A DNA stretch of 64,000 nucleotides from Cavenderia fasciculata (Eukaryota > Evosea > Eumycetozoa > Acytosteliales > Cavenderiaceae), in NCBI RefSeq assembly GCF_000203815.1, contig NW_004457737.1, positions 1,984,001 through 2,048,000 of the forward strand, in the 5' to 3' direction. The first letter of the stretch is position 1; every line of letters begins with the position of its first letter. The position numbers and the translations under genes were made by a program. This document shows positions 23,007 to 34,237 of this stretch, one piece after another. The notes beneath the pieces were generated by a model that saw nothing but the letters and a program-made list of their open reading frames with translations, had not been told where the DNA came from and searched no databases.

Positions 23007-25444
23007 TTAGTTTTCTTCTATTTTTAGAATTGTAAACAAATTAATGTTGTACTTTGTGCATTCCATGGTAAGCCTTGATTTAAAAGCTCTTTGGTGATTT
23101 GTCTTTAATTTGAGAATCTCTGTCAAGTAGCCAGGGTTTGGTAATATCTTTGTCAATGTAATGATTTTGTCAACTAAAAGGTCTTCAGATGCTAATGATT
23201 GAATTGAATAAGTAAATTTAAATGTTTGAAATCGATTTTGTTTCTCTTTTTTCCCACTTACATATTAAACTATCAGTTACAATATCATATATATTTAAAA
23301 TTCTTTCCTTATTCTCTAGTGTTAGAACGTCTTTAATAGTTCCTTTTTTATATCTCTTTGTTAGAGAATTTTTAATCGTACGCCATAGGACTGGATCATA
23401 TGGGACATAGCATAACCTAGAACTAAACGATTCTACAAATAGATTTAAACCAACTGGTCCCTTTATAAAATATTCGCAAATCAAACTAAATCCATAGTTT
23501 GACAATGGATCTAATTTCATTAATTGTATTGCACATTCAATAAGATCTGTTTTCCTTGATTTTAAAAAATGTTCTCTTAAAAATGTTCCATATAATCTAA
23601 AGAGAGAGAAATGGTTAGCTGAATGTTACTACATTTATATTTATACCCAATTTACATACAAATAAGAGTTTGCATTGGTTGGATTATTTTTTAAAAAAAA
23701 TCTTAATATTTTATCTACAGTTGTTAATCTATTTCTATACATTGCAAGCTAAAATAAATAATAATAAATTCATTAATTAAATGACCTGTACTCATGATCA
23801 CATTCAATTTCTATTAATCGATTTCATACCTTTACTAATGGTAAAACTAAAAAATCCATTGATGGATTATTTTGTAATCCTTTTGTTAAACGGAGATAGG
23901 CCTTTGAATAATATTCGATTGGTGATTGTCCAGTCGGATAAACTACTTTGGGATGATGTGTTTTGACTTGTTTTGGAGTTGTTGATTTAACTTTTTCTGA
24001 TTTCTTAATATTATTATTATTATCTCTCTTTCTCTTTTTTTTGTCTTTTTCATTGTCTTGCAATTTAACTTTAATATTGGTTGATTTGTCATTTTCCTTT
24101 GGTTGTTTTGATTTTATCATTTCACTGTAGCAAGTTGGTTTGACGTATGGAATAATTGGGGCTGGTTTTTTTGGTGCAGCAGATACGCCTGTAGCTTTTT
24201 GTGATGGATAGTTCTTGTTTGTACTTGTCACTGATGGTGATGTAGTTGTGGGGGTGGCAGCTGCCGACACTGTTGATGATGATGAAGAACCATAATTTTT
24301 GTTTACTCCAGTCAATGATGGTGTTGTTGGTGGTGATGATAAAGGTGGAGTTTTAATTGGAGGGATGGCAGCGGCATTATAATTATAGTTGCTATTGGTT
24401 GACATTGGTCGAAATGGTGGTGTTGCAGGTGGTGATGTCTTGGTTACCAATGGTATTGGTGCCCCTCCTTCCGGAACTACAACCAATGCACTTGAAATGG
24501 TTGGAGATACCTGTAAAGGTGTTCCAAATGGTACCAATGTCAGCTTCATGCTTTTGTGTGGTTGATAATCCTCCTCTTCATCTTCTTCTTCTTCACCATC
24601 GAATATTTCGTCATCTTCTTCTTTATCATCATCTTTGCTAATATTCAACTCTTCATCGTCAGAAGAGTCTTGTAAATGATCATTGTCATCATCATCATCA
24701 TCATCATCATCATCTTGGTTGAGTGTAGGTAGAAATATAACTCCTTTTTCTTCTTTAACAGAATCTTGATCAAATGAAAGATGATCAAAAAAGCCAGTGA
24801 TTAAATCGTATTTACGAGCGTTGGCGTTCTTGTGTATGTCTCTTTGTTGTGAATTATAGATACGTCTATAATCATAAATATCTCCATTGTTCCATCTCTT
24901 TACCATTGACTCCCATCTCATAAAACAAAGTAAACCAGAGTAAATAAACAATAAAGGAAATTTTTCTTCATCCAATTTAACTAAACATCTTTAAATTAAA
25001 GGTAAGGTGAGTATTCATCACAACTTCTTCTTCTTGTTCTTGCAGACATACGATTCTATAGTATCTAAATAATTGATTAGATTTAGATTATACATATCAC
25101 AAGAGAATAATGAGAATAATAATTGGTATGGCTAATAATAATGAATTACGAATTAGTAACAAACTTTCAAGTCTCAAATATATTGATGATTGTTCTTTTT
25201 CTCTACATACACCATCTTTTATAGTACTATATTTCTGTAACATTGTAGCTAGTTGATAAAAGTCCTTTCTTATATTATCTTGATATGATTTTGAATCCTT
25301 CTCAACGAGTAGTCGGAGTATAGATGGTATGACAGCTAGAGATATAGGTGACTGTTTGAGCAATGGTTCTATCAACTCTCTTGCCTCATCATCTCTATGT
25401 TGTTCTATCAATGAATGGAATAATGTTTCTATGTTCCATTCCAT
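23007..25444 (-). CDS. Acidic protein of unknown function, possibly TAF1A-like
   Basis: Five exons, right to left: 25444-25150, 24980-23830, 23748-23660, 23596-23262, 23191-23007. They join to 684 aa with all phases consistent. The N-terminal (IETLFHSLIEQHRDDEARELIEPLL) and C-terminal parts (YGTFLREHFLKSRKTDLIE, MKLDPLSNYGFSLICEYF, YDPVLWRTIKNSL) look like helical repeats. The ~270-residue centre is disordered: an Asp run, acidic clusters, Pro/Thr/Ser-rich stretches and a Lys/Arg-rich KKKRKRDNNNN patch that could be a nuclear signal. The arrangement faintly recalls the RNA polymerase I factor TAF1A, but I cannot confirm it. An alternative exon 1-2 junction using a 13-nt microexon (near 25050-25062) is also in phase; the simpler TTTAG acceptor is preferred. 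Confidence 0.6.
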
Positions 25445-25800
25445 TTATCTCTTTTCCTTTTATAGTACTATTTATCTCTCTCAAGTGAGATGAATGATTA
25501 ATCATTTCATTGACTCGTGTATTCGAAAACTGACAAAAGAGGTCATTTTCAATTTAAATTTATTTATTTATTTTATCCTCCAACAACACCAAAGATGAAT
25601 GAGTATTTGTCTCTTTGTGTATTAGTATAATACTATAAATAAATAAATAAATAAATAAATATTTATTTATAAAAGAAGTATTTTTCGTATATTTTTATTC
25701 AAAGTTTCTCCTTCTAGGGAGACTCTTTAAAATATCTTTTTAAATTGAAATGATCAAGTTAACAACCAATTGATAGTACAATTTATTTATTTGTATTGAG
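25445..25800. other. Divergent promoter region
   Basis: AT-rich spacer between the acidic protein gene (-) and the ankyrin-like gene (+), with an AAAT/ATTT repeat at 25635-25670. No gene or specific site identified. Confidence 0.4.
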
Positions 25801-28247
25801 ATGATGGAACAACCAAATACCACCACCTTTTTATCGGTATTTAGGGTAGGATATATAAGACGTACAATATTAGATCATATCCCAAATCTTGCAAGACAAT
25901 ATGCTCGAATTAGATCAAGAGATAGAATTAGTCAAGGTAAACAAGAACAATCAGTATATATGAGTCCTGATCGTTGTACTAAAACATACTATAATGCAAA
26001 TAATATAAAGTATGTAAATCATAAGAGTTGATTGAACGATTGATTGATTAACTAATCTATTATGTTATTTTTAGATGGTTACTTGTAAATGGATATGAAT
26101 CATTATTAAAAGATAAATATGAGGCTGGACATTTATTTGAAGCTGATCCATTGTTTTCATGGATGGAGTGTTGTACTGAACAGGCTAGAGTACCAGCTCC
26201 TTTGATCGATAAACTCATTGGTGCCATATCATGGCAAGAAAGAGAAAAGTGTATTAGAAAAGCAATTATCGGTGGTAATTTGGTATTACTAGAGAAACTT
26301 TTAAAGTTGTTTTCAGAGGATACAACTCTTACTTCGATGGCATTGATCTATGACATTGCATCGAAATGCCAAAACAACCCTACATTTAAAGAGTTTATCA
26401 ATCGCACTTGTGCTCAACACTTGGCTAGATATATTCACCATGGAAGACAACTCGCAGACATTACTACACAGGAACATGGTACGAGAATATGTAAAATGAT
26501 CGTTGGTGTGACACCAATTGGAACCAATAGTCTGTTGAGAATCCCTGATAGTTGGATACTCCAAATCAACAAGGATCTCATCATGTCATTTGATGTAAAA
26601 ACGTTAAAGTATATCACCGACGAGGTTCATCTCATTTCATTCAACGTTGTGGCACTTTATGATTTTGTGGAATCGGTTCTTTGCAATCCCTGGACTATTC
26701 AAGACCAACACATCAATACAATTAGAGATATTTGGAGATTGGTTATGCTCAGACACCAAGATATATTCAACTCGAGAGATTCAATTGAACAAAGAGTCAT
26801 TGATAAATTACAAATCGATAGTCGGTGGAGTGCAACAACACCAAAGACCAACCAACCATTCACCTTTAAACAATTGGTTGACCTCTTTTACTTTATCGAT
26901 ATGATTACAATGTGCAAGATAGAGTACAGAACTTTGGACGACAACATTGCAACTACAATAGCCTTTATCAGCTCATTGACACCACCCCACTCCTCCAAGG
27001 ATACCAGTACAACCAACCAAGCTGCATTCTTTGTTGGTGTTGTTGACTATGTCGAGACATTTGTGCCAAAATCATTGATAAACTATGTATCGGTCTTTGG
27101 ACGGTCATGTCTAGTGTGCAGTGTTCCAGCAGTCGTTTACTTTGAACAAAAGATGAAGACATCCAGTTTATTGAAGGCACCAATCGTTTACAATGACGCT
27201 CGAGTATTAGAGTATGTGGCCACCAAATACACATTCCAAAACGAAACATTGGAAAAGATTCTCATCGAGTCATGTACAACTGACCATGTTGATATGGTCG
27301 GTAGCATCATCCACCTCTTTTCAGAGACTGTTATCAGGTTACTCGATAAACTATTGGTTGAGTCTGCTCGATCAGATAGCTTAAACACATTCCTCCTACT
27401 CTTTGAGACATACCCGGCGCAGTGTGTGGTTATATTGTGTAACCAACCAATTCTCGTTAGAATTTGGAAACCCTCTTACTTTGTACTCAGACATTTCAAC
27501 AAGATTATCCATCACTTTGAATCGACCAAGTGTCAGTGGAGACCAGGTGTACTTAATGTCTTTATCGAACTAGCCATTATCTTTTGCAACTTGCCACTTA
27601 TCAAGAGACTGTTATTACTACCCAAGACAAAGGTGCCAACCGACCAGTTCAACGTTGGATACGCTGTACCATACAAACCAATATTAGATTTCTTTTTCGA
27701 TGCTACTATGCACCCCGATGGCACCTATGTCTGTGGTACCCATTTTACCTTGTCGTTTGGTAACTTTTGTTGGGCAGAGGCAACCTATGCAAACGATCCA
27801 GCCAAACTAGACTTACTCTTCCAACTCAATCTACTCAGAGCTCCAGGTCCATACGAACAAGCCTTTTCTGTGCAGAATGAACTCCAAAAAACCATTCTCC
27901 CACAGGCATTCAAACACGGCTCGGTCAATCTGATCCAGTATTGTATCGATACTTACAACATACGAGTTCGTGATGTCTTTTTAAAACAAGACCTCATTTA
28001 CAAAGCCATCACCAGCAACAGTCTCCCCATCATAAAACATTTAATTAAATTCATCCAATCACGTGCACAAGCAGGTGACCCAGAACCAAGAATGTACAGC
28101 ATGATCATTGGAACTGAAAAGAAAAAAAAAGCGGTTATTGAACAACCACCTACACTACTTGAATATATGTATGATACTGCCAATACATTAAATCAAAAGG
28201 AAATATTAAAGTTTTTATCTTTAATAAGAAATAATAATAAAAAATAG
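25801..28247 (+). CDS. Dictyostelid ankyrin-like family protein
   Basis: Two exons, 25801-26009 and 26075-28247, encode 793 aa. The N-terminus TTFLSVFRVGYIRRTILDHI is, from memory, the hallmark of a large dictyostelid family in which an F-box-like start is followed by degenerate ankyrin-type helical repeats. The body is a string of short helix pairs typical of such repeats, for example KAIIGGNLVLLEKLLKL, APIVYNDARVLEYVATKY, CTTDHVDMVGSIIHLF, AFKHGSVNLIQYCIDTYN and ITSNSLPIIKHLIKFI. No signal peptide, membrane segment or catalytic motif. The function of the family is not known to me. If the N-terminus is a real F-box, a substrate-adaptor role in ubiquitin ligases would be possible, but this is speculative. 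Confidence 0.75.
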
Positions 28248-28336
28248 ATCAAAAGGTCTATTTGTATTTGTATTTGTATTTATATTTATAAATTTTTGTT
28301 TGTATTCATTCCACATTTATTTATTTATTTAATTAT

Positions 28337-29487
28337 TTATTTTTCTTGTGGCATGAATCTTGCAAAAGTTAAGTAACCGGTATGTCCTCTTTCTTCGCTT
28401 TCTGGTTTAGCCAATTGTCTCATTTTTCTTTCACCTTCCATTGGCCCCAATGTAAATGGTTGGCTTGATCCCTTTTCCCAACGTTTCTTTTTGTATGGTT
28501 GTTTGGTTGCTACTGTAGTAGTGGAACCATTGTCGCTATTCGTAGATGTATTTTCAGTATTATTATTATTATTGTTGTCGCCATTATTAGTGTTATTATT
28601 ATCGGTTTGAATTGCATTTGGATTTGGTTCATATGGATTATATAAATTTAATATTTCTTCTTCTTGTAATCTAACATCATAATTTCTAATTAATACTTCA
28701 ACTGTTTTAATATCTAAATAAATAAATAAATAAATTGATTAATATTGACTTCTGATTGAATCTTACTATCTTTTCTTTTTTCTTTCTTTCTTCTTTTACC
28801 TTCAAAATCAGATTCATCTAATTTTAAACAAGTTGCTTGAACTTGTTCTATACATGGAGAGAATGAACACAACATACCACCTTCACGCATGACTTGAGCA
28901 GCGTGATCGATGGCATCCCACGGACTGGGGAGATCGAGAAAGACAGCGTCAATATGTCCAATCATATTTTGTTGATCGTCGAGCTTGAAACCATTCTGAA
29001 TGACGTTACGATGAGTGACGGTGACATAGTCTGTGAATCCATTGGCTCCAAAGTCTCTTTGAGCCTGCTTGACACGTTCCTCGTGAAACTCGAATGTGTA
29101 GAGGTGACCCTTTGGTGCAAGGGTACGAATAAACGAAGTTGAAAGAGATCCACTACCAGTACCAGACTCTACAACCTTGCTACCATTCTTGACCTCCAAA
29201 TTGAATAGAATCGTGCTAATGTCGGTATTGAAGAGGATCTGTGTACGCAGTTGAAGATTGCAACTCCACAACTCTGGTGTCAAGTGAAGAAGATGAACGA
29301 ATCCCTTTCCGTCTTCAGAGTTGACCTTGCTACCATACTCTGATCCGATCAATCTATTATGTTTGAACGATCCAAACTTGCTGTTGAATACTTGTCCCTC
29401 TTTAATGTCAATAAGAGACATCTTGTCCTTTGAAAAGTAGACAATCACTCTATCTCCACTTTCTATAATCTTCTTTGACTTTAACAT
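28337..29487 (-). CDS. trmt61a: tRNA (adenine-58-N1) methyltransferase catalytic subunit TRMT61A/Gcd14
   Basis: Transfers a methyl group from SAM to N1 of A58 in the T-loop of tRNAs, working with the non-catalytic subunit TRMT6 in the nucleus. Exons 29487-28800 and 28713-28337 join to 354 aa. Seen in order: GDRVIVYFSKDKM at the N-terminus, then LHLTPELWSCNLQLRTQILF. The SAM motif I is VVESGTGSGSLSTSFIR, then HLYTFEFHEERVKQAQRDF, with motif IV as DAVFLDLPSPWDAI. All match Gcd14. Exon 2 adds an Asn-rich insert and then the conserved C-terminal ending GHTGYLTFARFMPQEK, which confirms the splice. Length is slightly above human TRMT61A (289) because of the insert. The TRMT6 partner is not in the window. 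Confidence 0.95.
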
Positions 29488-29719
29488 CTTCTTCTTCTTC
29501 TTTCTCCCCTATATAATATATATATTCTACTCGATTAATATCAATGATCACTTCGTTTTATTAAAAGACATTTGATCGGCACACGAAAACAGACAAGACA
29601 TTCTTTAAAAAAAAAAAAATATAATATTACGAATATAATAATAATATTTTATTCATTTGTTTGTAGAATCACAGTAGTGATTATCTATCGATAGAGATAC
29701 TACTACTACTAGGGGTAAG

Positions 29720-31720
29720 TTATTGCTCTTTGAAAGTAGATCTAATAGAATGTTGAAGAGCAGCTGGGAGTTGGGCACTTCTTGGAACATCGGTTGGGGA
29801 AGCGACAAGATGCGATTTGACGGTTGCATTGGTTACAATGTCTTCAATGTTCTCGAGAGAAGTTTGCTTGGGAGCCTCGGTATATGGGGCAGGTACAAAA
29901 TCCTTGTCGTTGGGGTCAAGTGGAAGAGTCATGGTGTGTTGGTGGCCACGGAATTGGATGACAAGTTTCTTGACGGTCGACTCGTGGTTGAGATCATCCA
30001 TGGTGATGTGCGAGGGCAAATGGTCTAAACTGAAACGAGCAGAGACCTCGAGATTTCCAATACAGTTGGAACAGGCACGGACGTTGAAACGACTCAAAAC
30101 TGACTTGTGGCCGACATAGTATTCAATGCCCTTGACAATGACCCAGGCAATGAGAATAAAGGATCCCTGGAACAACTCACGATTGATGCCCGAGAAGGTA
30201 ACGGTTCTCTTGTTGGGAGTGGGAGGCTCGAGAGTGACATTGTCGAGTGATCCAGGACCATAAGAGTACTTCAAGTCGGCGATATTGGTGACCATTCTGC
30301 CACTGGTTTCTGCCCAAGGCAAGAGAGGGGTATCCAGGGTCAGCTTTTGGAAGAGTCCAAAGCCATGGGTAGGTCCATTCCCACCGTCAGTACTGAGGGT
30401 TCCAGGGTAGTTGTCGATAATAGGGAGATCCTTGGTGGCTCCGTGAAGCTTTTGCCAGATCCAAAACACACGATCAATGTTACAGTGGTGGAAGAAAAAG
30501 ATGGGGTCGAGACCAGCGGTGTTGTTCTCTCCCATGTCACCTGCTGCTCCATCTACGAGACCAGAGAATTCGGTTTTGTCGGAAGAGGAGCCCTTGGCGA
30601 GTGGTTCAGGGATTAGGACTGGGTTTGGTCCACCCTCACCAATACTTGCCGAGAACACACCTACAGCCAGATGGACATGGTTGTGTGGTTCCTCCAATGC
30701 CACAACTTCGTGACCCTTTTCAGAGCTGCTGTAGGCATTGGCAGATGTGATGTTGGAAAAGACTGTGTAGTTGGGTGCCTTGAGGCAATCCTTGAATTGG
30801 TCTCCGACGGAAATTCTCAAATTGGGAGCTCCATTCAACCAGGCTTTGTAGTTTTGGTTTAGCATATCTACGCCATCTTGGGCACTGATTTGGCTATTGT
30901 GCTTGTCAGTCTGTTCTTTGTCCTTGGGAGTACCCACCAAGCCACTGTAGGGGTAACGCACGGTTTGGTAGCCCGATGGCTTGGCAAAGAGGTTGGTGTC
31001 CCACGATACATTGTCGGTAAGCCCTTGAGGCAGTGTGAAGGAGGCCAGTGGGTTTGGCACGGTCCCACCATACTTTTCCTTGTACTTTGGGTCAGTAAAG
31101 GTGTAGGTGGTGTCGGTAAAGGCGGTTGGAAGGCCACGATACGTCTCTTTCCCCGTGGCAAGATCAAACTCGGTCTGAGTCTCGTCCCAGAATGGCAACA
31201 TTACGCCAGGCACTGCCGATTGGAGAGCTTCCTCTAGCGCGAGGATGTACTTTCGGTGCCAGAGGGGGAAGAGAACGTTGCCGTGCTGGCAATAGCCTCC
31301 CCAGTAGGTATACTGATTGATAGGGTCCAACTTATCAACTTGGTCACGGTATTCAAAGGGCTCGCCGTGCAATCCTCCGAGGTAAAAGAATGATTTTTTG
31401 TCTTGATATTGTCCGCTTTGGATCTCGATCCAGGCTGCAATCAAGTCGTCCATTGGCTGGGTCACTCCTTGCTTGTGTAACTTTTGGATGTATTGGATAC
31501 TGTAACGAGTGTCTGCCAAGAATGGGAGGGTCGATTTACTAGCAGTACTGGCGGTTTGGGCTGGCTTTGGGTCGACTTGCAATTGTGGACGTTCATCATC
31601 GGCGAGTCTAACCAAATCAGGTGATTGGGCTGATGCTGCGTTGACTGATGTGACAATAGGAGATGACTTGTCTCCCAACTGGTGTTGTACATAATTGTGT
31701 TGTTCTGTTGCTGTTGACAT
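29720..31720 (-). CDS. Tyrosinase (type-3 copper, fungal-like)
   Basis: A single 666-aa open frame with no intron. Type-3 copper oxidases hydroxylate monophenols and oxidise catechols to quinones. Both copper sites are intact. CuA: GGLHGEPFEYR, then YCQHGNVLFPLWHRKYILAL. CuB: EPHNHVHLAVGVF, then DPIFFFHHCNIDRVFWIW. The Cys-X-His in YCQHG is where fungal tyrosinases form a Cys-His thioether, and the GGLHG...GGYCxHGxVLFPxWHR order is also fungal-like. A ~200-residue C-terminal domain follows, as in fungal proenzymes whose tail shields the active site. No signal peptide, so cytosolic or non-classically released. Base composition is visibly GC-richer and the coding sequence lacks the Asn/Gln runs of its neighbours; horizontal origin is possible. 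Substrate unknown. Confidence 0.92.
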   Translation of the reverse strand: MSTATEQHNYVQHQLGDKSSPIVTSVNAASAQSPDLVRLADDERPQLQVDPKPAQTASTASKSTLPFLADTRYSIQYIQKLHKQGVTQPMDDLIAAWIEIQSGQYQDKKSFFYLGGLHGEPFEYRDQVDKLDPINQYTYWGGYCQHGNVLFPLWHRKYILALEEALQSAVPGVMLPFWDETQTEFDLATGKETYRGLPTAFTDTTYTFTDPKYKEKYGGTVPNPLASFTLPQGLTDNVSWDTNLFAKPSGYQTVRYPYSGLVGTPKDKEQTDKHNSQISAQDGVDMLNQNYKAWLNGAPNLRISVGDQFKDCLKAPNYTVFSNITSANAYSSSEKGHEVVALEEPHNHVHLAVGVFSASIGEGGPNPVLIPEPLAKGSSSDKTEFSGLVDGAAGDMGENNTAGLDPIFFFHHCNIDRVFWIWQKLHGATKDLPIIDNYPGTLSTDGGNGPTHGFGLFQKLTLDTPLLPWAETSGRMVTNIADLKYSYGPGSLDNVTLEPPTPNKRTVTFSGINRELFQGSFILIAWVIVKGIEYYVGHKSVLSRFNVRACSNCIGNLEVSARFSLDHLPSHITMDDLNHESTVKKLVIQFRGHQHTMTLPLDPNDKDFVPAPYTEAPKQTSLENIEDIVTNATVKSHLVASPTDVPRSAQLPAALQHSIRSTFKEQ

Positions 31721-32727
31721 TATATATAAATATATGTGTGGATAACAAATAATAATAATTATAATGAGAATGGTGTTTTGGAAATGAGAATAAATAAATA
31801 AATGGTTGGTGTGGAGATAGGTGATTTACAGGAGGACTTTCAAGAGCGCAACAAAAGTTATAAAAGAATAATCATGACAAGGTTCCTCGAAAGATATCTT
31901 TCGGAGGATGAATGATGTGTTATAACATTCCACCCAATCACTAGCCAGCCTCAAGAATCTTCTGCCTATGTGGCAATAGGGGTTTCCTTCTTAGGTCTTG
32001 TCCTTGCAAAAGACAGCTAGTTAAATTTTGTTTCGGCCTCTAAATCTTGATGGAAGGAACCCCGACCCATCAGTGTTGTCGACTCTGATTGAAGACACTG
32101 CTGGTCGATATCCCTCCTTAAAAATGGGCGATTTTTCATTGTAGAGGCGGGGCAATCAACTCGAGGGCTCCACATTCCAATCGACTGGAGTCAAAGATAA
32201 GCCCTTTGAAAGGACATCTAATGAACAAATCCCCTGATATCATCAACCAATAATATTACCACGATGGTCATCATTTTTTGTTTGATCATGTGAGGTGATG
32301 GCGCATCACATCATGTGTCACATGATACACAATAATTAAATAAAATATATATATTATGTTATATTAATTATAATACTTTCTGGGAACTTGAATTGAGAAG
32401 AAGATGATGATGATGATGGATGATTTAAATAATGTTGATATGTTGATTATAGCTCACCCATTACCTATCCTGTCATATAATGGAGAATCTAAAGGGACAA
32501 AAACTAGTACCTACGTGTAAATTGAATAACAGATTATAAAATATTATTTTATATTTCTAAATTTTATACTGTGTCTGTTATTTCATTGATAGTATTTGAT
32601 TAATAAATAAATACAAAGCGCGCAAAGAAAAGAAAGGAGTTTGACAAAATACAAAAATGAGTAATTTAGAATAGAATAGTAAATAATTAATTTAAATAGT
32701 ACAAATAGAAAAGAAACAGAGTGAAAG
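31721..32727. other. Divergent spacer between tyrosinase and L2HGDH genes
   Basis: 1-kb spacer. The ends are AT-rich (31721-31800, 32330-32700), while 31880-32280 is a GC-richer island with many complementary segments (listed separately). No open reading frame of note. Confidence 0.5.
31884..32279. ncRNA. Candidate structured non-coding RNA (strand unknown)
   Basis: Self-complementary pairs found by eye: TCCTCGAAAGA/TCTTTCGGAGGA (31884-31908); CCTAT/ATAGG (31965-31980); GGGGTTTCCTTC (31979-31990) with GAAGGAACCCC (32053-32063); GTCTT/AAGAC (31995-32014); CGACCCATCAGTGT/ACACTGCTGGTCG (32063-32107); AAAAAT/ATTTTT (32120-32136); GCCTCTA (32036-32042) with TAGAGGC (32142-32148), which would be a pseudoknot with the third helix; GGCTCCA/TGGAGTC (32166-32192); CCTTT/AAAGG near 32203-32214. 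A TTTTTT run ends the region on the plus strand at 32279. I could not match it to U snRNAs, SRP, RNase P/MRP, U3 or class I RNA. It could instead be regulatory DNA or decayed mobile DNA. Confidence 0.35.
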
Positions 32728-34237
32728 ATGAATCACTCACACCAACTCATTCATTCGATTATACAAAAGACAAAAACCCCCTATCACCTCCTTTTTGCAA
32801 GAAGATCATACTCTAGTACTAGTACCACGAGTAGTAGTAATCATAAATATGATATAGTAATAGTTGGAGGTGGTATAGTTGGTACTGCAACAGCTAGAGA
32901 GTTGTTAAATAGGTCTTATCAACAACAAGTAGATAACAATAATAACAACAACAACAACAAGAGACTGTCAGTTTGCATTATTGAAAAAGAGAATGATATA
33001 GCTCCACATCAATCATCACATAACAGCGGTGTCATTCATTGTGGTATTTACTACAAGACTGGTTCGATTAGAGCTAGGCTATGTGTTAAAGGTGCTGACA
33101 TGATGTATGACTATTGTGAAAAGAATAATATTCCACATGAACGTTGTGGTAAGTTGATTGTGGCCACTAGACAAGACGAGGTACCCAGACTAGAGGCGTT
33201 GATGGCCAATGGAATTGAAAATGGTGTCAAAGGACTGGCAATGTACGACGGAGAGGCAATGAAACAATTCGAACCGCACATCACCGGTGTTCGTGCCATT
33301 CATTCTCCCAACACTGGTATTGTAGATTTCAAAGTCGTTACAAACTCCTTTGCCAATGATGTAAAGAAGAATGGTGGAAATATATTATTTGGTTTTGAAG
33401 CAACTCAATTTGATTTTAATCATCAACAATCTAATCAACAACAACAACAAGAGACTGACAGAAGAAGCATTAAAATCAAATCAAAAGATGGTAGAACTAT
33501 TGAATCAAAATATTTAATTACTTGTGCTGGAATGTATAGTGATAAAGTATCAAAATTATCATTTGGTAGTAATGAACCATCTATTGGTATGCAATCATAA
33601 TAATAATATTAACAATATATTTAAATAATAATATTTATTAATTTTGATTTAATTTTTTATAGTACCATTTAGAGGACACTTTTTAAAATTTAAACCAGAA
33701 TATAGTCATTTAATTAAAGGGATGGTATATCCAGTACCAAACCCAGAATTTCCATTCTTGGGAGTACATTTTACTAAAAAGATAAATGGTGATGTTTGGT
33801 TGGGACCAAATGCGGTATTGGCATTTTCAAGAGAAGGTTATAGTTACAAAGACTTTAGATTAAAGGATTTTATAGAGTTTCTAGGTAATAGAGGATTACA
33901 AAAGATGGCACTCAAACACTTTAGCTATGGAGTAGGTGAGCTACTAAGAGACATTTTCCCATCGAGATTCCTCGAACATTGTAAACCATTCATGCCATCC
34001 ATTCATATTGACCAAGTGGTCAGTGGCGCTAGTGGTGTCAGAGCCATGGCCATTGACAATGAAACTGGTAAACTAATCGATGACTTTATATTCGATGCTC
34101 CAGCACAAGGAAAACATGGTGTACTCCATGTCCGTAACTCTCCCTCCCCATCCGCAACATCATCTCTTGCCATTGCAATTGAAATTGTTGATAAAGCCGA
34201 AAAGGTTTTTGGTTTAAACAACATCAACAACAAGTAA
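32728..34237 (+). CDS. l2hgdh: L-2-hydroxyglutarate dehydrogenase, mitochondrial
   Basis: FAD-linked enzyme oxidising L-2-hydroxyglutarate to 2-oxoglutarate, a metabolite-repair step at the mitochondrial inner membrane. Exons 32728-33586 and 33663-34237 give 477 aa. The N-terminus (MNHSHQLIHSIIQKTK...FARRSYSST) is a basic, Ser-rich presequence. It is followed by the FAD-binding fold KYDIVIVGGGIVGTATAREL, then SSHNSGVIHCGIYY and the GSIRARLCVKGA block typical of L2HGDH. The splice regenerates IVPFRGHFLKFKP, and YPVPNPEFPFLGVHFT and WLGPNAVLAFSREGY follow. The C-terminal SGVRAM...FDAPAQGKHGVLHVRNSPSP is the second FAD-contacting block. Small Asn and Gln runs are insertions. Length is close to human (463). 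Confidence 0.96.
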
